Shown: positions 1 to 8,582 of the stretch, piece after piece
How the letters are laid out: every line of letters begins with the position of its first letter
How positions within the stretch are numbered: position 1 is the first letter of the stretch
Assembly: GCF_016901135.1 (NCBI RefSeq)
Contig: NZ_JAFEVL010000025.1
Coordinates: forward strand, 1 to 64,000
Source of the DNA: Martinezella lusitana
GTDB taxonomy: Bacteria; Pseudomonadota; Alphaproteobacteria; Rhizobiales; Rhizobiaceae
Reading direction: 5' to 3'
Length of the DNA: 64,000 nt
The notes under the pieces: model-generated
Seen by the model: the letters and a program-made list of their open reading frames with translations, nothing else
Told to the model about the DNA's origin: nothing
Databases searched by the model: none
Made by a program: the position numbers and the translations under genes

Positions 1-1
1 T

Positions 2-439
2 AAAGAGATTGTGGAAGCGATCATTCCGGTCTTCGGGGCCAATCGTATCGGCGTGCGCCTGTCGCCAACCATTCCGGTGTTCTCGATGAGTGACAGCAAT
101 CCGGCCGCCACGTTCGGCCACGCGGCTCAAACCTTGGGTCGATATGGGCTGGCCTATCTTCACGTCGTGCAGATCGGCGATCCGGACTTCGATTATACCG
201 CGCTCAAGTGGGCGTTCGGCGGTCCCTACATCGCCAACGGCGGCTTTAACGCCGACAGCGCCGAGGCCGCGATAACTGCTGGCGCAGCCGATCTGGTCGC
301 TTTTGGTACGAAATTCCTGGCAAACCCGGATCTGATCGAGCGCTTCCGCCACGGCGCCCCACTCAACGACCCGGATCCTGCGACATTCTACCAGGGTGAG
401 GAACGTGGTTACACGGATTATCCGACATTAGTCCGGTGA
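2..439 (+). CDS. NADH:flavin oxidoreductase, OYE/NemA type (3' part only)
   Basis: This is the C-terminal ~145 residues of an old yellow enzyme-type FMN TIM barrel; the reading frame is open to the left edge, so the start lies outside. Visible landmarks are VRLSP, the late-barrel strand PYIANGGF and the phosphate-binding end AADLVAFGTKFLANPDL, followed by the family's closing FYQGEERGYTDYP. This ending is typical of the N-ethylmaleimide reductase/xenobiotic reductase subgroup, which reduces activated C=C bonds or nitro groups with NAD(P)H. It differs from the second OYE gene at 41994-43289. Its substrate cannot be told, and its operon lies upstream of the window. Confidence 0.9.
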   Translation, partial: KEIVEAIIPVFGANRIGVRLSPTIPVFSMSDSNPAATFGHAAQTLGRYGLAYLHVVQIGDPDFDYTALKWAFGGPYIANGGFNADSAEAAITAGAADLVAFGTKFLANPDLIERFRHGAPLNDPDPATFYQGEERGYTDYPTLVR

Positions 440-498
440 TGCCGACAAGCTTCGGCGCGGAACGGAACCTTTTGGGTTGGCCGTCACGCCGGTGGTAG

Positions 499-1422
499 CT
501 AAATCTCCACTTTCATGGACTTGATCAGCGCTTCTCGCGCAGCAAGCCCGGTCATGGCGCGATCACCCATTTCGCGCGCGATGAGATTGAGCAGACCCTC
601 GCAAAACACGATGTACGCACCCATGCTGTTGCTGAAAAAGCTGCTCGCATGGGGCACGAAAAATGCGTGCTGCGACGGCCCAACGAGAGGGGAGGCGCGT
701 GTATCCGTCACCGCTATGACGATGAGGCCGAGTTTCGCTGCGACTTCCGCCACGTTCGCGACACTGCGCGTATATGGTGCACAGCTTGCCACCACCACGA
801 CGTCACCCTCTTCCAGTTGCGCCAAGGCTTCGGCAACGCCGAGACGAGGCGCATCCAGCAGCGAAACATCGCGCCGCAACATCCCCAGTCCGTAAGTTAG
901 AAAGCTCGCAAACGCATGAAACTGACGAACGCCGTGGACTCTGACGCGCCGCGCATTTGCTAACAGATCCGCAGCCTCAAGCAGCGATTTGGGGTCGAGC
1001 TGCGTCAGAAATCCGTCGATGTTGTTCTTGGTCTCAAGACCAAGTCTGTCGAAGATATGCAGCTCTTCCTCACTGTCTTCCTTCGTGGAAAGAAGTCGCC
1101 CCGCCTGCCGGCTATAAAAATACCGATCGTCCGCAGAAAACGCCTGGCGGAAAACACTTTGAAAATCGCTGAACCCGGCAAAGCCAAGCTTCTGTGAAAG
1201 CCGCGTCAGTGTCGACGGGTTCACTCCGAGGGTTTCGGCCAATTCAGATATGGTTCGAACCGCGGTTTGCTCTGGTGTGTCCACCAGCTTCGCCAACACG
1301 TCGAGGGCCTTGTTGCCGAGAGAGATGTTAGCGTTCTCACGGTTGATGCTCACAGTGAGTTTTCGAAGTTCCTCGATTGTCGCCGGTTTTGCAAACCCAA
1401 CCGCCCCATCCGTCAAAACCAT
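499..1422 (-). CDS. RpiR-family transcriptional regulator (HTH + SIS)
   Basis: 307 residues. The N-terminal RpiR-type helix-turn-helix spans about residues 40-82 (ISELAETLGVNPSTLTRLSQKLG) and a SIS sugar-phosphate-binding fold covers about 145-280 (VVVVASCAPYTRSVANVAEVA, VIAVTD). RpiR/MurR proteins usually bind a phosphorylated sugar or another pathway metabolite. The gene lies 15 bp after the C45 hydrolase stop, last in the minus-strand transporter operon that starts at 4668, so it probably controls that operon. A GAGG ribosome site lies about 8 bp before the ATG at 1422. The ligand is unknown. Confidence 0.88.
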   Translation of the reverse strand: MVLTDGAVGFAKPATIEELRKLTVSINRENANISLGNKALDVLAKLVDTPEQTAVRTISELAETLGVNPSTLTRLSQKLGFAGFSDFQSVFRQAFSADDRYFYSRQAGRLLSTKEDSEEELHIFDRLGLETKNNIDGFLTQLDPKSLLEAADLLANARRVRVHGVRQFHAFASFLTYGLGMLRRDVSLLDAPRLGVAEALAQLEEGDVVVVASCAPYTRSVANVAEVAAKLGLIVIAVTDTRASPLVGPSQHAFFVPHASSFFSNSMGAYIVFCEGLLNLIAREMGDRAMTGLAAREALIKSMKVEI

Positions 1423-1437
1423 GCGTACGCCTCGATG

Positions 1438-2484
1438 TCACATTGTCGCGATCTGCAGGCCAGTATTCTCGAAACGAGCCGCCGATCTCGCCCCATCATA
1501 AACAGCCCAATCGACGCTGTCCTTGCCGATTTTGAAGATGGCGGTCGCAAGTGTGTTCTCGTTATCGGGATCGTCCGGCTGGGTGCGGTAGATCGGAAGA
1601 GCGAAACGCTCTCGATCCCATAGGATGGACAACGGGTCCGGTGAACCATTGTTTGCTGCGAGAATGTCCTGACCGCGTTCCTGCCGCGAGCCGGATGACC
1701 CCGTTATGATTTGCGGTTCTGATGTCATCTTTGCATGCACAAGATGGTTTGCATGGACGGATGGGTGGGTGATCTCAGCGATCGAACAATTCGCATGGGT
1801 GAACTCGACGCTGGCCAGGCGGGATTGCCCTGCCTGTGCCAGTGTGAGGTGAAATGCGCCGGAGCGCGGTGCCTCAGACAGCAAAATCAGAGCGGCGTCG
1901 ATCGTCGCGCAGTCGAGAACGGCGCGGGTCAGCACCATGCGTGGCATTCCGTCTCCGGCACGCGTTGAGCGGATGTTGTTCACGGTCAGCACCAGACCAC
2001 TGCCATTCACCGCAAATGTATGCCCGGGTATCGATCCCGGATAGACGAATGCCGTGAACGGCTGACCCTGGTCCGGGATGATGCTTGCCAGAGCGCATCC
2101 TGACCGTAACCCCGGATCGCCGTCTTCATTGTGGGCTATGAGCGGAATGGGACCCGGTATCTGGACGGTAGTGCAGCCATCCGGTGCCATCGCCCAGACG
2201 TCGCCCCTGCAGTTCCATGCAAAGATCTCGTCGAGCGAGAGTTGCAGCCCGTCCGCCAAGCCTGAGAGTTCCTGCCAATACCGCGGGTAGCGCTCCTCGA
2301 CCAATGACCTTGCCATCCGTATGCGGTCGTCGTGCTTGAACGACATGACCGTCGCCCAGGCATGTGTCTTGACGAGGTGACCGTGAACAAGGCGCGCGCC
2401 CTGACGACCGAGACCTTGTCCGATATCATAGTGGCTTCCCGAAAGGGTCAGGCTGGCAAGGCGGTAGTCGATGTCAATGGACAT
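1438..2484 (-). CDS. C45-family (AAT-like) amide hydrolase / acyltransferase
   Basis: 348 residues of the acyl-CoA:6-aminopenicillanate acyltransferase (peptidase C45) family, an Ntn-hydrolase group. The family matures by self-cleavage before a cysteine, which becomes the N-terminal nucleophile; here it is Cys104 in PDGCTTV, followed by the family block LIAHNEDGDPG. Known members include fungal AAT and the insect beta-alanyl-dopamine/carcinine hydrolase Tan, so amide hydrolysis releasing an amino or beta-amino acid is plausible. No signal peptide is seen, so it should act in the cytoplasm on imported substrate. Its start overlaps the ABC ATPase gene by 11 bp, indicating translational coupling. 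The exact substrate is unknown. Confidence 0.82.
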   Translation of the reverse strand: MSIDIDYRLASLTLSGSHYDIGQGLGRQGARLVHGHLVKTHAWATVMSFKHDDRIRMARSLVEERYPRYWQELSGLADGLQLSLDEIFAWNCRGDVWAMAPDGCTTVQIPGPIPLIAHNEDGDPGLRSGCALASIIPDQGQPFTAFVYPGSIPGHTFAVNGSGLVLTVNNIRSTRAGDGMPRMVLTRAVLDCATIDAALILLSEAPRSGAFHLTLAQAGQSRLASVEFTHANCSIAEITHPSVHANHLVHAKMTSEPQIITGSSGSRQERGQDILAANNGSPDPLSILWDRERFALPIYRTQPDDPDNENTLATAIFKIGKDSVDWAVYDGARSAARFENTGLQIATM

Positions 2485-3202
2485 GCTGTAGGAACTCGCG
2501 GAGGCGTGGATTTGCGGGGTTGTCGAGAAGAACGGCCGGATCGCCGTCGACGGCGATGTTGCCGTTTTCCATGAAGATCAGCCGCGTTCCGACCTTGCGG
2601 GCGAAACCGATCTCGTGCGTCACCACGATCATCGTCATACCCTCTTCAGCCAGCGCCTGCATGACGCGTAACACTTCATGGCGCAGCTCCGGGTCGAGCG
2701 CCGACGTCGGTTCGTCGAACAGCATCAACTTCGGCTTCACCGCCAGGGCGCGAGCAATGGCGACACGCTGCTGCTGTCCCCCGGACAATTCCGACGGATA
2801 GTGGTGGCCGCGATCCGCGAGGCCGACCTTTGCAAGCAGGGCCGTTGCCTGCTTGGTTGCGTCCGCCTTGCTCAGGTTGCGGACCCTGCGAGGACCAAAT
2901 GCAACATTCTCAAGCGCGGTCATTTGTGGGAACAGATTGAACTGCTGAAACACCATACCTGCTTCCTGCCGGATCAGCCGGACCTTGGCGCGGCTTTCCC
3001 GCACGCTGATCCCATCGACGATCAAATCGCCGCCGTTGATCTCCTCGAGCGCATTGATACAGCGCAGCAGAGTGGACTTTCCGGATCCGGACGGACCGAT
3101 CAAGACGACGACTTCACCCTCGCCAATTTTGAGATCAACGTCCTTCAAGACCGAAATCGGCCCAAAGTTCTTGGTGACGTTTTTGAATTCGACGAGGCTC
3201 AT
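2474..3202 (-). CDS. Amino-acid ABC transporter ATP-binding protein (GlnQ/HisP type)
   Basis: 242 residues, the usual size for polar-amino-acid importers. Walker A GPSGSGKS lies at 36-43, the Q-loop at VFQQFNLFP, the signature LSGGQQQR at 139-146, and Walker [13 protein letters not shown] follows. It powers the importer made with the permease at 3199-3855 and the binding protein at 3919-4668. It overlaps the permease gene by 4 bp (ATGA) and the C45 gene by 11 bp, so the four proteins are co-translated. The family assignment is secure; the transported compound is not known, and the C45 neighbour suggests an amide-linked amino compound rather than a common amino acid. Confidence 0.95.
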   Translation of the reverse strand: MSLVEFKNVTKNFGPISVLKDVDLKIGEGEVVVLIGPSGSGKSTLLRCINALEEINGGDLIVDGISVRESRAKVRLIRQEAGMVFQQFNLFPQMTALENVAFGPRRVRNLSKADATKQATALLAKVGLADRGHHYPSELSGGQQQRVAIARALAVKPKLMLFDEPTSALDPELRHEVLRVMQALAEEGMTMIVVTHEIGFARKVGTRLIFMENGNIAVDGDPAVLLDNPANPRLREFLQHVH

Positions 3203-3855
3203 AGGATTCGCATTCTTTTTTCGGTTACGCGCAGGATGAGGGTCAGCGTTCCGGTCATGATCAGGTAGAAGACGGCAACGGCTGACCAGATTTCGACGGC
3301 GCGAAAATTCGCCGCCATGATTTCCTGGCCTTGGCGGGTCAGTTCGCCGACACCGATGACGATGAACAGCGACGTGTCCTTCAAGCTGACGATGAACTGG
3401 TTTCCGAGTGCTGGGATCATGCGCCGGAAGGCCAGCGGTCCGATGACATAAAACAGCACCTTCCAGAGCGGTAGACCCAGCGCGAGCCCGGCTTCTTTCA
3501 ATCCCTTGTGGATGGACAGGAACGCCCCCCGGACGATTTCGGCGATGTAGGCGCCGGCGTTGAAGACAATCGACACGATGGCTGCCATCAGCGGATTGAT
3601 GCGAATATCGGCAAGCAGCGGCAGGGCGAAGTAGATGAACATCACTTGCACGATAATCGGCGTGCCCCGGATGATCTCAATGTAGATGAAGGCAATGGCG
3701 TTAAGGACGGCATTGCCGTAGGCACGCATCAGGCCGGCACCTATGCCTATAACCAGACCTCCAGCGAGACCGGCGAGCGCGATGAGGACCGTGAGCTGGG
3801 CGCCCTTGAACAGTTCCGGCAGTGCCTGCCAGACGACGGACCATTCGAATTCCAT
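3199..3855 (-). CDS. Amino-acid ABC transporter permease (HisM/GlnP type)
   Basis: 218 residues from the chosen start, an inner-membrane permease of the His/Glu/Gln/Arg family with about five membrane segments. The EAA loop is in the stretch [23 protein letters not shown] chose the ATG at 3855 because a GGAG box sits 9 bp before it; an in-frame ATG 15 bp upstream (3870) has no ribosome site. Only one permease gene is present, so it probably works as a homodimer. It follows the binding-protein gene after a strong hairpin (3881-3901) and overlaps the ATPase gene by 4 bp. Confidence 0.94.
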   Translation of the reverse strand: MEFEWSVVWQALPELFKGAQLTVLIALAGLAGGLVIGIGAGLMRAYGNAVLNAIAFIYIEIIRGTPIIVQVMFIYFALPLLADIRINPLMAAIVSIVFNAGAYIAEIVRGAFLSIHKGLKEAGLALGLPLWKVLFYVIGPLAFRRMIPALGNQFIVSLKDTSLFIVIGVGELTRQGQEIMAANFRAVEIWSAVAVFYLIMTGTLTLILRVTEKRMRIL

Positions 3856-3880
3856 AGAAATCATCTCCATGCGAGGAAGG

Positions 3881-3901
3881 AGCGCCGGCTCACCCGGCGC
3901 T
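3881..3901 (-). other. Intercistronic hairpin after binding-protein gene
   Basis: A perfect 8-bp stem (AGCGCCGG / CCGGCGCT) with a 5-nt loop lies between the stop of the binding-protein gene (3919) and the permease start. There is no T-run, so it is more likely an RNA-stabilising or partial-attenuation element than a full terminator. It would favour high expression of the binding protein over the membrane parts. Confidence 0.6.
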
Positions 3902-3918
3902 GGTAATCTCGTTGGAGA

Positions 3919-4668
3919 TCAGCTCTTCGGCGGTTCTGTGCCGAACCACTTCTTGTAGATGGTGGTATAGGTGCCGTCGGCCTTCAGCTTGGCCAGCGAG
4001 GCGTTGACCTTGGCGACAAGTTCACTGCCCTTGGGAAACGCCATGCCGTACTGCTGCGCCATCATTTGGGCGCCGACGGTCTTCACTTTGCCCTGGCCGT
4101 TGGTCTTGATATAATAAAGCACGTTCGGTGTGTCGTGCATCGCAGCATCGGCGCGGCCAGTCGCAACTTCGAGGTAAGCGTTGTCGCTGTTCGGGAACAG
4201 GCGCAGCTCCGAATCCTTGAAGTTTTCCTTCGCGTAGTCAGTAGCGGACGTTCCCGTCTTCACCGCAAGCGTCTTGCCCTTGAGATCTTCCGGTCCCTTG
4301 ATTGCGCTGTCTGTCGGAACCATCAGCAGGAAGCCGCTGTCATAATAGCCATCGGAGAAGTCGATGACCTTCTTGCGCTCGTCCTTGATCGTGATGCCAG
4401 CTAGCCCGACATCGACCTGTTTCGTCTGAAGGGCCGGAATGATACCGTTGAAGTCCATCGGCTGCAGTGTGTAGGTGACACCAATGTCTTTGGCGACCGC
4501 ATCCCAGAGATCAATGTCGAAGCCGACATACTTGTCGCCTTCCTTGAACTCGAACGGCACGAATGCCGTATCGGTGGCAACGACTAGATCGGCGGCCCGC
4601 GCTGGAAGCGAGAATGCGATTGTTGCTGCAACAGCGGCACAAAGTAGGTATCCAAATCTCAGTTTCAT
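3919..4668 (-). CDS. Periplasmic amino-acid-binding protein (GlnH-like, SBP_bac_3)
   Basis: 249 residues, close to GlnH length. The start is set at 4668 (MKLRFGYLL) because AGGGGAA precedes it by 5 bp; the frame extends 24 codons further upstream but would spoil the signal peptide. The signal peptide runs to about residue 24 (SLPARA|AD). Typical SBP_bac_3 features are visible: [44 protein letters not shown] and the C-terminal [10 protein letters not shown]. It delivers a polar amino acid or similar compound to the permease/ATPase pair downstream. It is the first gene of the operon. Confidence 0.93.
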   Translation of the reverse strand: MKLRFGYLLCAAVAATIAFSLPARAADLVVATDTAFVPFEFKEGDKYVGFDIDLWDAVAKDIGVTYTLQPMDFNGIIPALQTKQVDVGLAGITIKDERKKVIDFSDGYYDSGFLLMVPTDSAIKGPEDLKGKTLAVKTGTSATDYAKENFKDSELRLFPNSDNAYLEVATGRADAAMHDTPNVLYYIKTNGQGKVKTVGAQMMAQQYGMAFPKGSELVAKVNASLAKLKADGTYTTIYKKWFGTEPPKS

Positions 4669-5105
4669 GTGAGTTCCCCTTTTTTGGGCAAAAGCATTCG
4701 GCGTTTGCCTTCGATTAACATGTGCAAATATAGAATGCATTTATGATGTTGTCGCATTCAAACTTTGCGTTTGCGTGGCGAGAGGGTGTAGGGCGGATCA
4801 AAAACAAAGCCGACCCTTCCAGGCGACGGAAACTTCCAATTCGACGCTCAAAGGCCTTCGCGCGGAGTAATTCTGTGAAATTCCAACCGGTTAGCGTAGT
4901 CCGGACATCGGGAAGCGAAACCACTGCTTGCCGGGTGCGCACACAAAATGCTCAGTCCGATCAAAATTGATCCATGTAGACCACATATTTTAATCAAGAA
5001 ACAAATGGATCACAAATTGTTACAATGCCGACTAACCTCGCACATCGACGCAAACGCTGGGCCGAAACGGGGTGTACAGAACCTTTTCCGAGTGTGCGCT
5101 AGACG
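4669..5105. promoter_or_regulatory. Gene-free stretch with the presumed promoter of the glnH-like operon
   Basis: No credible gene is present. Reading on the minus strand, a TATATT box (about 4730) with a GCGACA-like -35 some 17 bp upstream could start the transporter operon. The word GCATTC/GAATGC occurs three times near 4693-4760 and could be part of a regulator site, but this is weak. The remainder shows nothing I can name. Confidence 0.35.
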
Positions 5106-5140
5106 GAAAAAAACCGGCCTCCTTCGAGGTCGGCTTCGGT
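5106..5140 (-). terminator. Rho-independent terminator of the aminotransferase operon
   Basis: Read on the minus strand, CCGACCTC-GAAG-GAGGCCGG forms an 8-bp stem with one mismatch and a tetraloop, followed at once by seven T residues. It lies about 60 bp past the stop codon of the aminotransferase gene, as expected for a terminator. Confidence 0.8.
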
Positions 5141-5198
5141 TAGGAAAACAGCAGAAGCAGATTGCCTAAATATGCAATCGCCAAGCCGTCGGGGAGGC

Positions 5199-6530
5199 TT
5201 ATGCCAGGCCCGCGACCGCCGCATCGATCGCGTCGCCGAGACGCTCGACGATCGTCTCGATATCCTTGTCCGTGACAATAAAGGGCGGCGCCAACAGAAC
5301 GTGATCGCCCGTTTGGCCATCGATCGTTCCGCCCATCGGATAAACCATCAGGCCTCGCACCATCGCTTCTTTTTTAATGCGGACGTTTAGCTTTGCCGAT
5401 GGATCGAACGGCGCTTTGGTGGAGCAGTCCCTGACGAGTTCAACGCCTCGGAACAACCCCCGTCCGCGGATGTCGCCGACATGGCGATGGTTGCCGAGGC
5501 GTTCGGTCAGCCGGGTTTCAAGGTGATCTCCCATGGCGACGACATTGGCCAGAAGGTTATCGTTGCGGATGACGTTTTGAACGGCGAGGCCGGCGGCGGC
5601 GGCCATCGGATGGCCCATATAGGTGTGTCCATGCTGGAAAAAACCGGAGCCGTTGGCGAATGCGTCGAAGATCTTGCCCGAAAGAAGCACGGCTCCGACA
5701 GGCTGATAGCCGCCGCCCAATCCCTTGGCGATTGTCATGAGATCGGGGATGACGCCATCCTGCTCGCAGGCATGAAGCGTACCTGTCCGGCCCATCCCGC
5801 ACATGACCTCGTCGAGGACGAGCAGGACGCCATACCTGTCGCAGATCGCACGAATCCTCTTGAGATAGTCGGCGATCGGCGGCACGGCGCCGGATGTGGC
5901 GCCGACGACCGTCTCCGCCACGAAAGCGATCACCTGATCCTCGCCGAGTTCGAGAATCTTGTCCTCAAGCTGCCGAGCGGACCGCGCGGCGAAGGCCTCG
6001 TCGCTTTCGCCTTCGTGCCGCAGCCGGTAGGTGTAGCAGGGATCGATATGGTGCGTTTCGATCAAAAGGGGCCGAAACTGCGAACGCCGCCATTCGTTGC
6101 CGCCCGTGGCAAGTGCTCCCAGCGTATTTCCGTGATAGCTCTGACGACGGGCGATGATGTGCCGGCGCTGCGGCTGCCCCTTCTCGACAAAATACTGACG
6201 TGCCATCTTCAACGCCGCCTCGACGGCTTCCGACCCGCCGCTGACAAGATAGACATGATCGAGGCCCGCCGGCGCGTCTTCGACCAACCGGTCGGCAAGC
6301 CGTTCGGCGACGTCGGTCGTGAAAAAGCCCGTGTGAGCATAGGCCATCGTATCGAGCTGTTCATGCAATGCCGCAAGGACTGCGGGGTGCGCATGGCCGA
6401 GGCAGGAGACCGCCGCTCCTCCCGACGCATCGATGTAAGCTTTTCCATCAGCATCGAATATTTCGATACCTTGGCCGCGCACTGCGACGGGAAGTCTCGA
6501 ATGGATCGCGCGATGCAGAATATGGGTCAT
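5199..6530 (-). CDS. Class-III (omega) PLP aminotransferase
   Basis: 443 residues, full length for class-III aminotransferases. The PLP lysine is Lys269 in TIAKGLGGGYQPVGA, with Asp240 in LVLDEVMCGMGRTG binding the pyridine nitrogen; SGGSEAVEAALKMAR and SYHGNTLGAL are further family blocks. Members take an amino group from beta-alanine, taurine, gamma-aminobutyrate or similar omega/beta amines to pyruvate or 2-oxoglutarate. A beta-amino acid would give a beta-keto acid, the substrate class of the BKACE encoded just across the divergent promoter (7512). Its start overlaps the RpiR regulator gene by 4 bp (ATGA), so both are one operon. The substrate is inferred from context only. Confidence 0.9.
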   Translation of the reverse strand: MTHILHRAIHSRLPVAVRGQGIEIFDADGKAYIDASGGAAVSCLGHAHPAVLAALHEQLDTMAYAHTGFFTTDVAERLADRLVEDAPAGLDHVYLVSGGSEAVEAALKMARQYFVEKGQPQRRHIIARRQSYHGNTLGALATGGNEWRRSQFRPLLIETHHIDPCYTYRLRHEGESDEAFAARSARQLEDKILELGEDQVIAFVAETVVGATSGAVPPIADYLKRIRAICDRYGVLLVLDEVMCGMGRTGTLHACEQDGVIPDLMTIAKGLGGGYQPVGAVLLSGKIFDAFANGSGFFQHGHTYMGHPMAAAAGLAVQNVIRNDNLLANVVAMGDHLETRLTERLGNHRHVGDIRGRGLFRGVELVRDCSTKAPFDPSAKLNVRIKKEAMVRGLMVYPMGGTIDGQTGDHVLLAPPFIVTDKDIETIVERLGDAIDAAVAGLA

Positions 6531-7417
6531 GGCCGTTTTTTCGGGTTCCGCGGTTTGAGATGGGTTTTGAACGTAGCGAACAGTTCGTCGGACCGTTTGA
6601 GCGCTTCGACCGCGTTCTCGCCCGCGTTGCCAGCGATCAGAGTGCCGAGGAGTTCGGCAACGGCGAAGGCCGGCGACATCGTATGGAAGAAGGACGCGCT
6701 TTCGGTCGGGACGTGCACAGCGACGGTGGCGAACTGGGCGAGAGGCGCCACTTCGCTGTCGGTCACCGCAACTACAGGAACGCCCTTTTGGTGGGCGTAT
6801 TCGGCGATTTCGATGGTGGCGCGGGTATAGGGCAGAACGCTGGCAACCAGCAGCACGTCATCACTGCGCGCGTTTCCAATGGCGTCCGCACCGGTTCCGC
6901 CAAAACCGTCCAGCATCACGGACTGTTCGCCGATCAGCGTCATCATGTAATGTAGCTGCCATGCGACTGAATGGCTTGAGCGAAGTCCCAGGCAGTAGAC
7001 GCGCCTCGCCTTGGCGAGCAGCGTAGCCGCCTCAACGATCCGGTTCAACGATTGTGGCTCTGCCAACTGGGAAACCTGAGTACTGATCGAGGCGAGTATG
7101 TCTGCGGCGAGCGCATGGTCACCCTTAAGTTTCTGGCTGGCGACCTGAGCGCCGGCCTTTCCGGCAAAGCCGAGTTCCTTGCCGCGCACGGCCTCGGCAT
7201 ACAAGGCGCGGATCGCATCGTATCCGTCGAGACCGAGATGTTTGGCCAAGCGGGTCATTGTCGCAGGTTGGACGCCGGCATGCTTCGACTGCTCCCGCAT
7301 GGATAGGAGGGCGACATCGCGGGGGTGGTCGAGGACATAACGCGACGCCGTCTGCAATTGCGCGGACATGCTGTCGAACGTGTCAATGATGGCTTGGCGA
7401 AGAGGTGCTTGCTCCAT
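6527..7417 (-). CDS. RpiR/MurR-family transcriptional regulator
   Basis: 296 residues. The N-terminal HTH is around 40-62 (REQSKHAGVQPATMTRLAKHLGL) and a SIS domain lies at about 125-260 (YCLGLRSSHSVAWQ, LLVASVLPYTRATIEIAEYA, VPVVAVTDS). It is co-transcribed with the aminotransferase and diverges from the BKACE gene at 7512; the 94-bp gap between them carries repeated GTATG/CATAC half-sites (7438-7473), a likely operator. It resembles the other RpiR regulator (499-1422) in architecture, suggesting two related regulators for two halves of one pathway. Confidence 0.88.
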   Translation of the reverse strand: MEQAPLRQAIIDTFDSMSAQLQTASRYVLDHPRDVALLSMREQSKHAGVQPATMTRLAKHLGLDGYDAIRALYAEAVRGKELGFAGKAGAQVASQKLKGDHALAADILASISTQVSQLAEPQSLNRIVEAATLLAKARRVYCLGLRSSHSVAWQLHYMMTLIGEQSVMLDGFGGTGADAIGNARSDDVLLVASVLPYTRATIEIAEYAHQKGVPVVAVTDSEVAPLAQFATVAVHVPTESASFFHTMSPAFAVAELLGTLIAGNAGENAVEALKRSDELFATFKTHLKPRNPKKRP

Positions 7418-7437
7418 GTCCGATTTATAATCCGCTT

Positions 7438-7473
7438 GTATGGCTGTTGCAACATACGTTTCAAAAAAGTATG
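7438..7473. promoter_or_regulatory. Candidate operator: GTATG / CATAC / GTATG half-sites
   Basis: In the divergent region between the RpiR regulator and the BKACE gene, GTATG (7438-7442), CATAC (7453-7457) and GTATG (7469-7473) recur at 15-16 bp spacing. The first two form an inverted repeat centred near TTGCAA. The position, in the only shared promoter region, fits a site for the adjacent RpiR protein. No binding data are available. Confidence 0.35.
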
Positions 7474-7511
7474 ATATGATCTATATGGATCGCAACTGAG
7501 AGCGCTTTTTC

Positions 7512-8354
7512 ATGAGTGTTGAGACTGGTTTGAATTCGGTCGCGATAGCCGTTGCTCCGAACGGAGGCCGTAAGACCAAGGTGGACCACCCGAACCTTCC
7601 TTTGACAGCAACGGAACTTGCCGAGACCGCCGTTCGATGCAAAGAGGCGGGCGCCGCGATGATTCATGTCCACATTCGCAAGAAGGACGGCAGTCATCTT
7701 CTCGATGCGGGAGCATACCGCGAGGTGATGTCGGCAATCCGGTCACGTGCCGGCGACGACCTCGTCGTGCAGATAACCAGTGAGGCACTCGGTCTTTATA
7801 CGCCACCCGAGCAGATTGCAGTCGTCAAGGAGACACGTCCGGAAGCGGTGTCGCTCGCGCTACGTGAACTTGTCCCGGACGCCTCGTTCGAAGCTGCCTT
7901 CGGCGATCTCCTCCTATGGATGTCGAAGGAGCGGGTGTTTCCGCAAATCATCCTCTACGACCCTTCCGAGGCCGTGTTGCTCGCGGACTTGCAAAAGCGT
8001 GGCCTCATCCCGTGGCGCACCATTCCGGTGCTCTTTGTCCTTGGGCGATACACGGTAGGACAGACCTCGCATCCGACAGATCTTCTGCCATTTCTGGCGA
8101 CAGGCATTCCACGGTTCGAGCATTGGAGCGTCTGTGCGTTCGGCCGTCATGAAGTCGCGTGCGTTACGGCGGGCACCCTGCTGGGCGGACATATGCGAGT
8201 TGGTTTTGAGAACAATATGCGGCTTCCGGATGGAACAACGGCATCCGGAAATGAGGACTTAGTCCGAACTGCGTCGCAAGTAGTCCGGGCCGTAAATTAC
8301 GAACTGGAAAGCGGCTGCGATCTCAGGAAGCGATTGAGAAACTTAGCAGATTAG
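7512..8354 (+). CDS. Beta-keto acid cleavage enzyme (BKACE, DUF849), copy 1
   Basis: 280 residues. BKACE proteins are zinc-dependent TIM barrels that condense a beta-keto acid with acetyl-CoA and split it into acetoacetate and a new CoA thioester. The metal ligands His52 and His54 are in MIHVHIR, and the late motif HMRVGFENNMRLPDG carries the conserved Arg and Glu; here Asn follows the Glu, a variant of the more usual ED. It sits alone on the plus strand opposite the aminotransferase, and GAGAG about 10 bp before the ATG serves as ribosome site. Which keto acid is used is unknown; context suggests one made by the aminotransferase. Confidence 0.9.
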   Translation: MSVETGLNSVAIAVAPNGGRKTKVDHPNLPLTATELAETAVRCKEAGAAMIHVHIRKKDGSHLLDAGAYREVMSAIRSRAGDDLVVQITSEALGLYTPPEQIAVVKETRPEAVSLALRELVPDASFEAAFGDLLLWMSKERVFPQIILYDPSEAVLLADLQKRGLIPWRTIPVLFVLGRYTVGQTSHPTDLLPFLATGIPRFEHWSVCAFGRHEVACVTAGTLLGGHMRVGFENNMRLPDGTTASGNEDLVRTASQVVRAVNYELESGCDLRKRLRNLAD

Positions 8355-8355
8355 C

Positions 8356-8373
8356 GACGCCGTTTCCGGCGTC
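8356..8373 (+). other. Hairpin just after BKACE copy 1
   Basis: A perfect 7-bp stem GACGCCG/CGGCGTC with loop TTTC begins 2 bp after the BKACE stop codon. It lacks a T-run, so termination would be weak or Rho-dependent; it could also protect the 3' end of the mRNA. Confidence 0.5.
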
Positions 8374-8384
8374 TACAGTGATGG

Positions 8385-8500
8385 CGGCCAAGGAAGCCGT
8401 GGATTGTCTCAACCGCAGCTGAGCGGGCGCGAATGAGTTCTTGTATAGCTTCATGATCGTCGTCGGGAACCCAAAGAACGATAAGCTCGCGCTCACTCCT
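8385..8500 (-). pseudogene. IS110-family transposase fragment
   Basis: Reading the minus strand gives SERELIVLWVPDDDHEAIQE and then LIRARSAAVETI, which matches the middle of IS110/IS1111-type transposases (pattern LTxVWVPDxxHEAxRDLVRARxAA). Only about 35 residues survive, without the DEDD catalytic motif or the C-terminal serine domain, and no element ends are visible. It lies between two convergent genes and marks an old insertion that has decayed. The assignment rests on remembered family patterns and should be checked by a protein search. Confidence 0.55.
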
Positions 8501-8582
8501 GAACGCACTTCGCTGCCTACTCAGAACCCCTGACACCCCCATGGGACCAGCTCGCGACACACTAACCCAGCCGCGCTCCGTA

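Noticed and set aside
5481..6830. 449-codon open frame on the plus strand
   Set aside because: Antisense to the aminotransferase and RpiR genes; no plausible ribosome site or domain.
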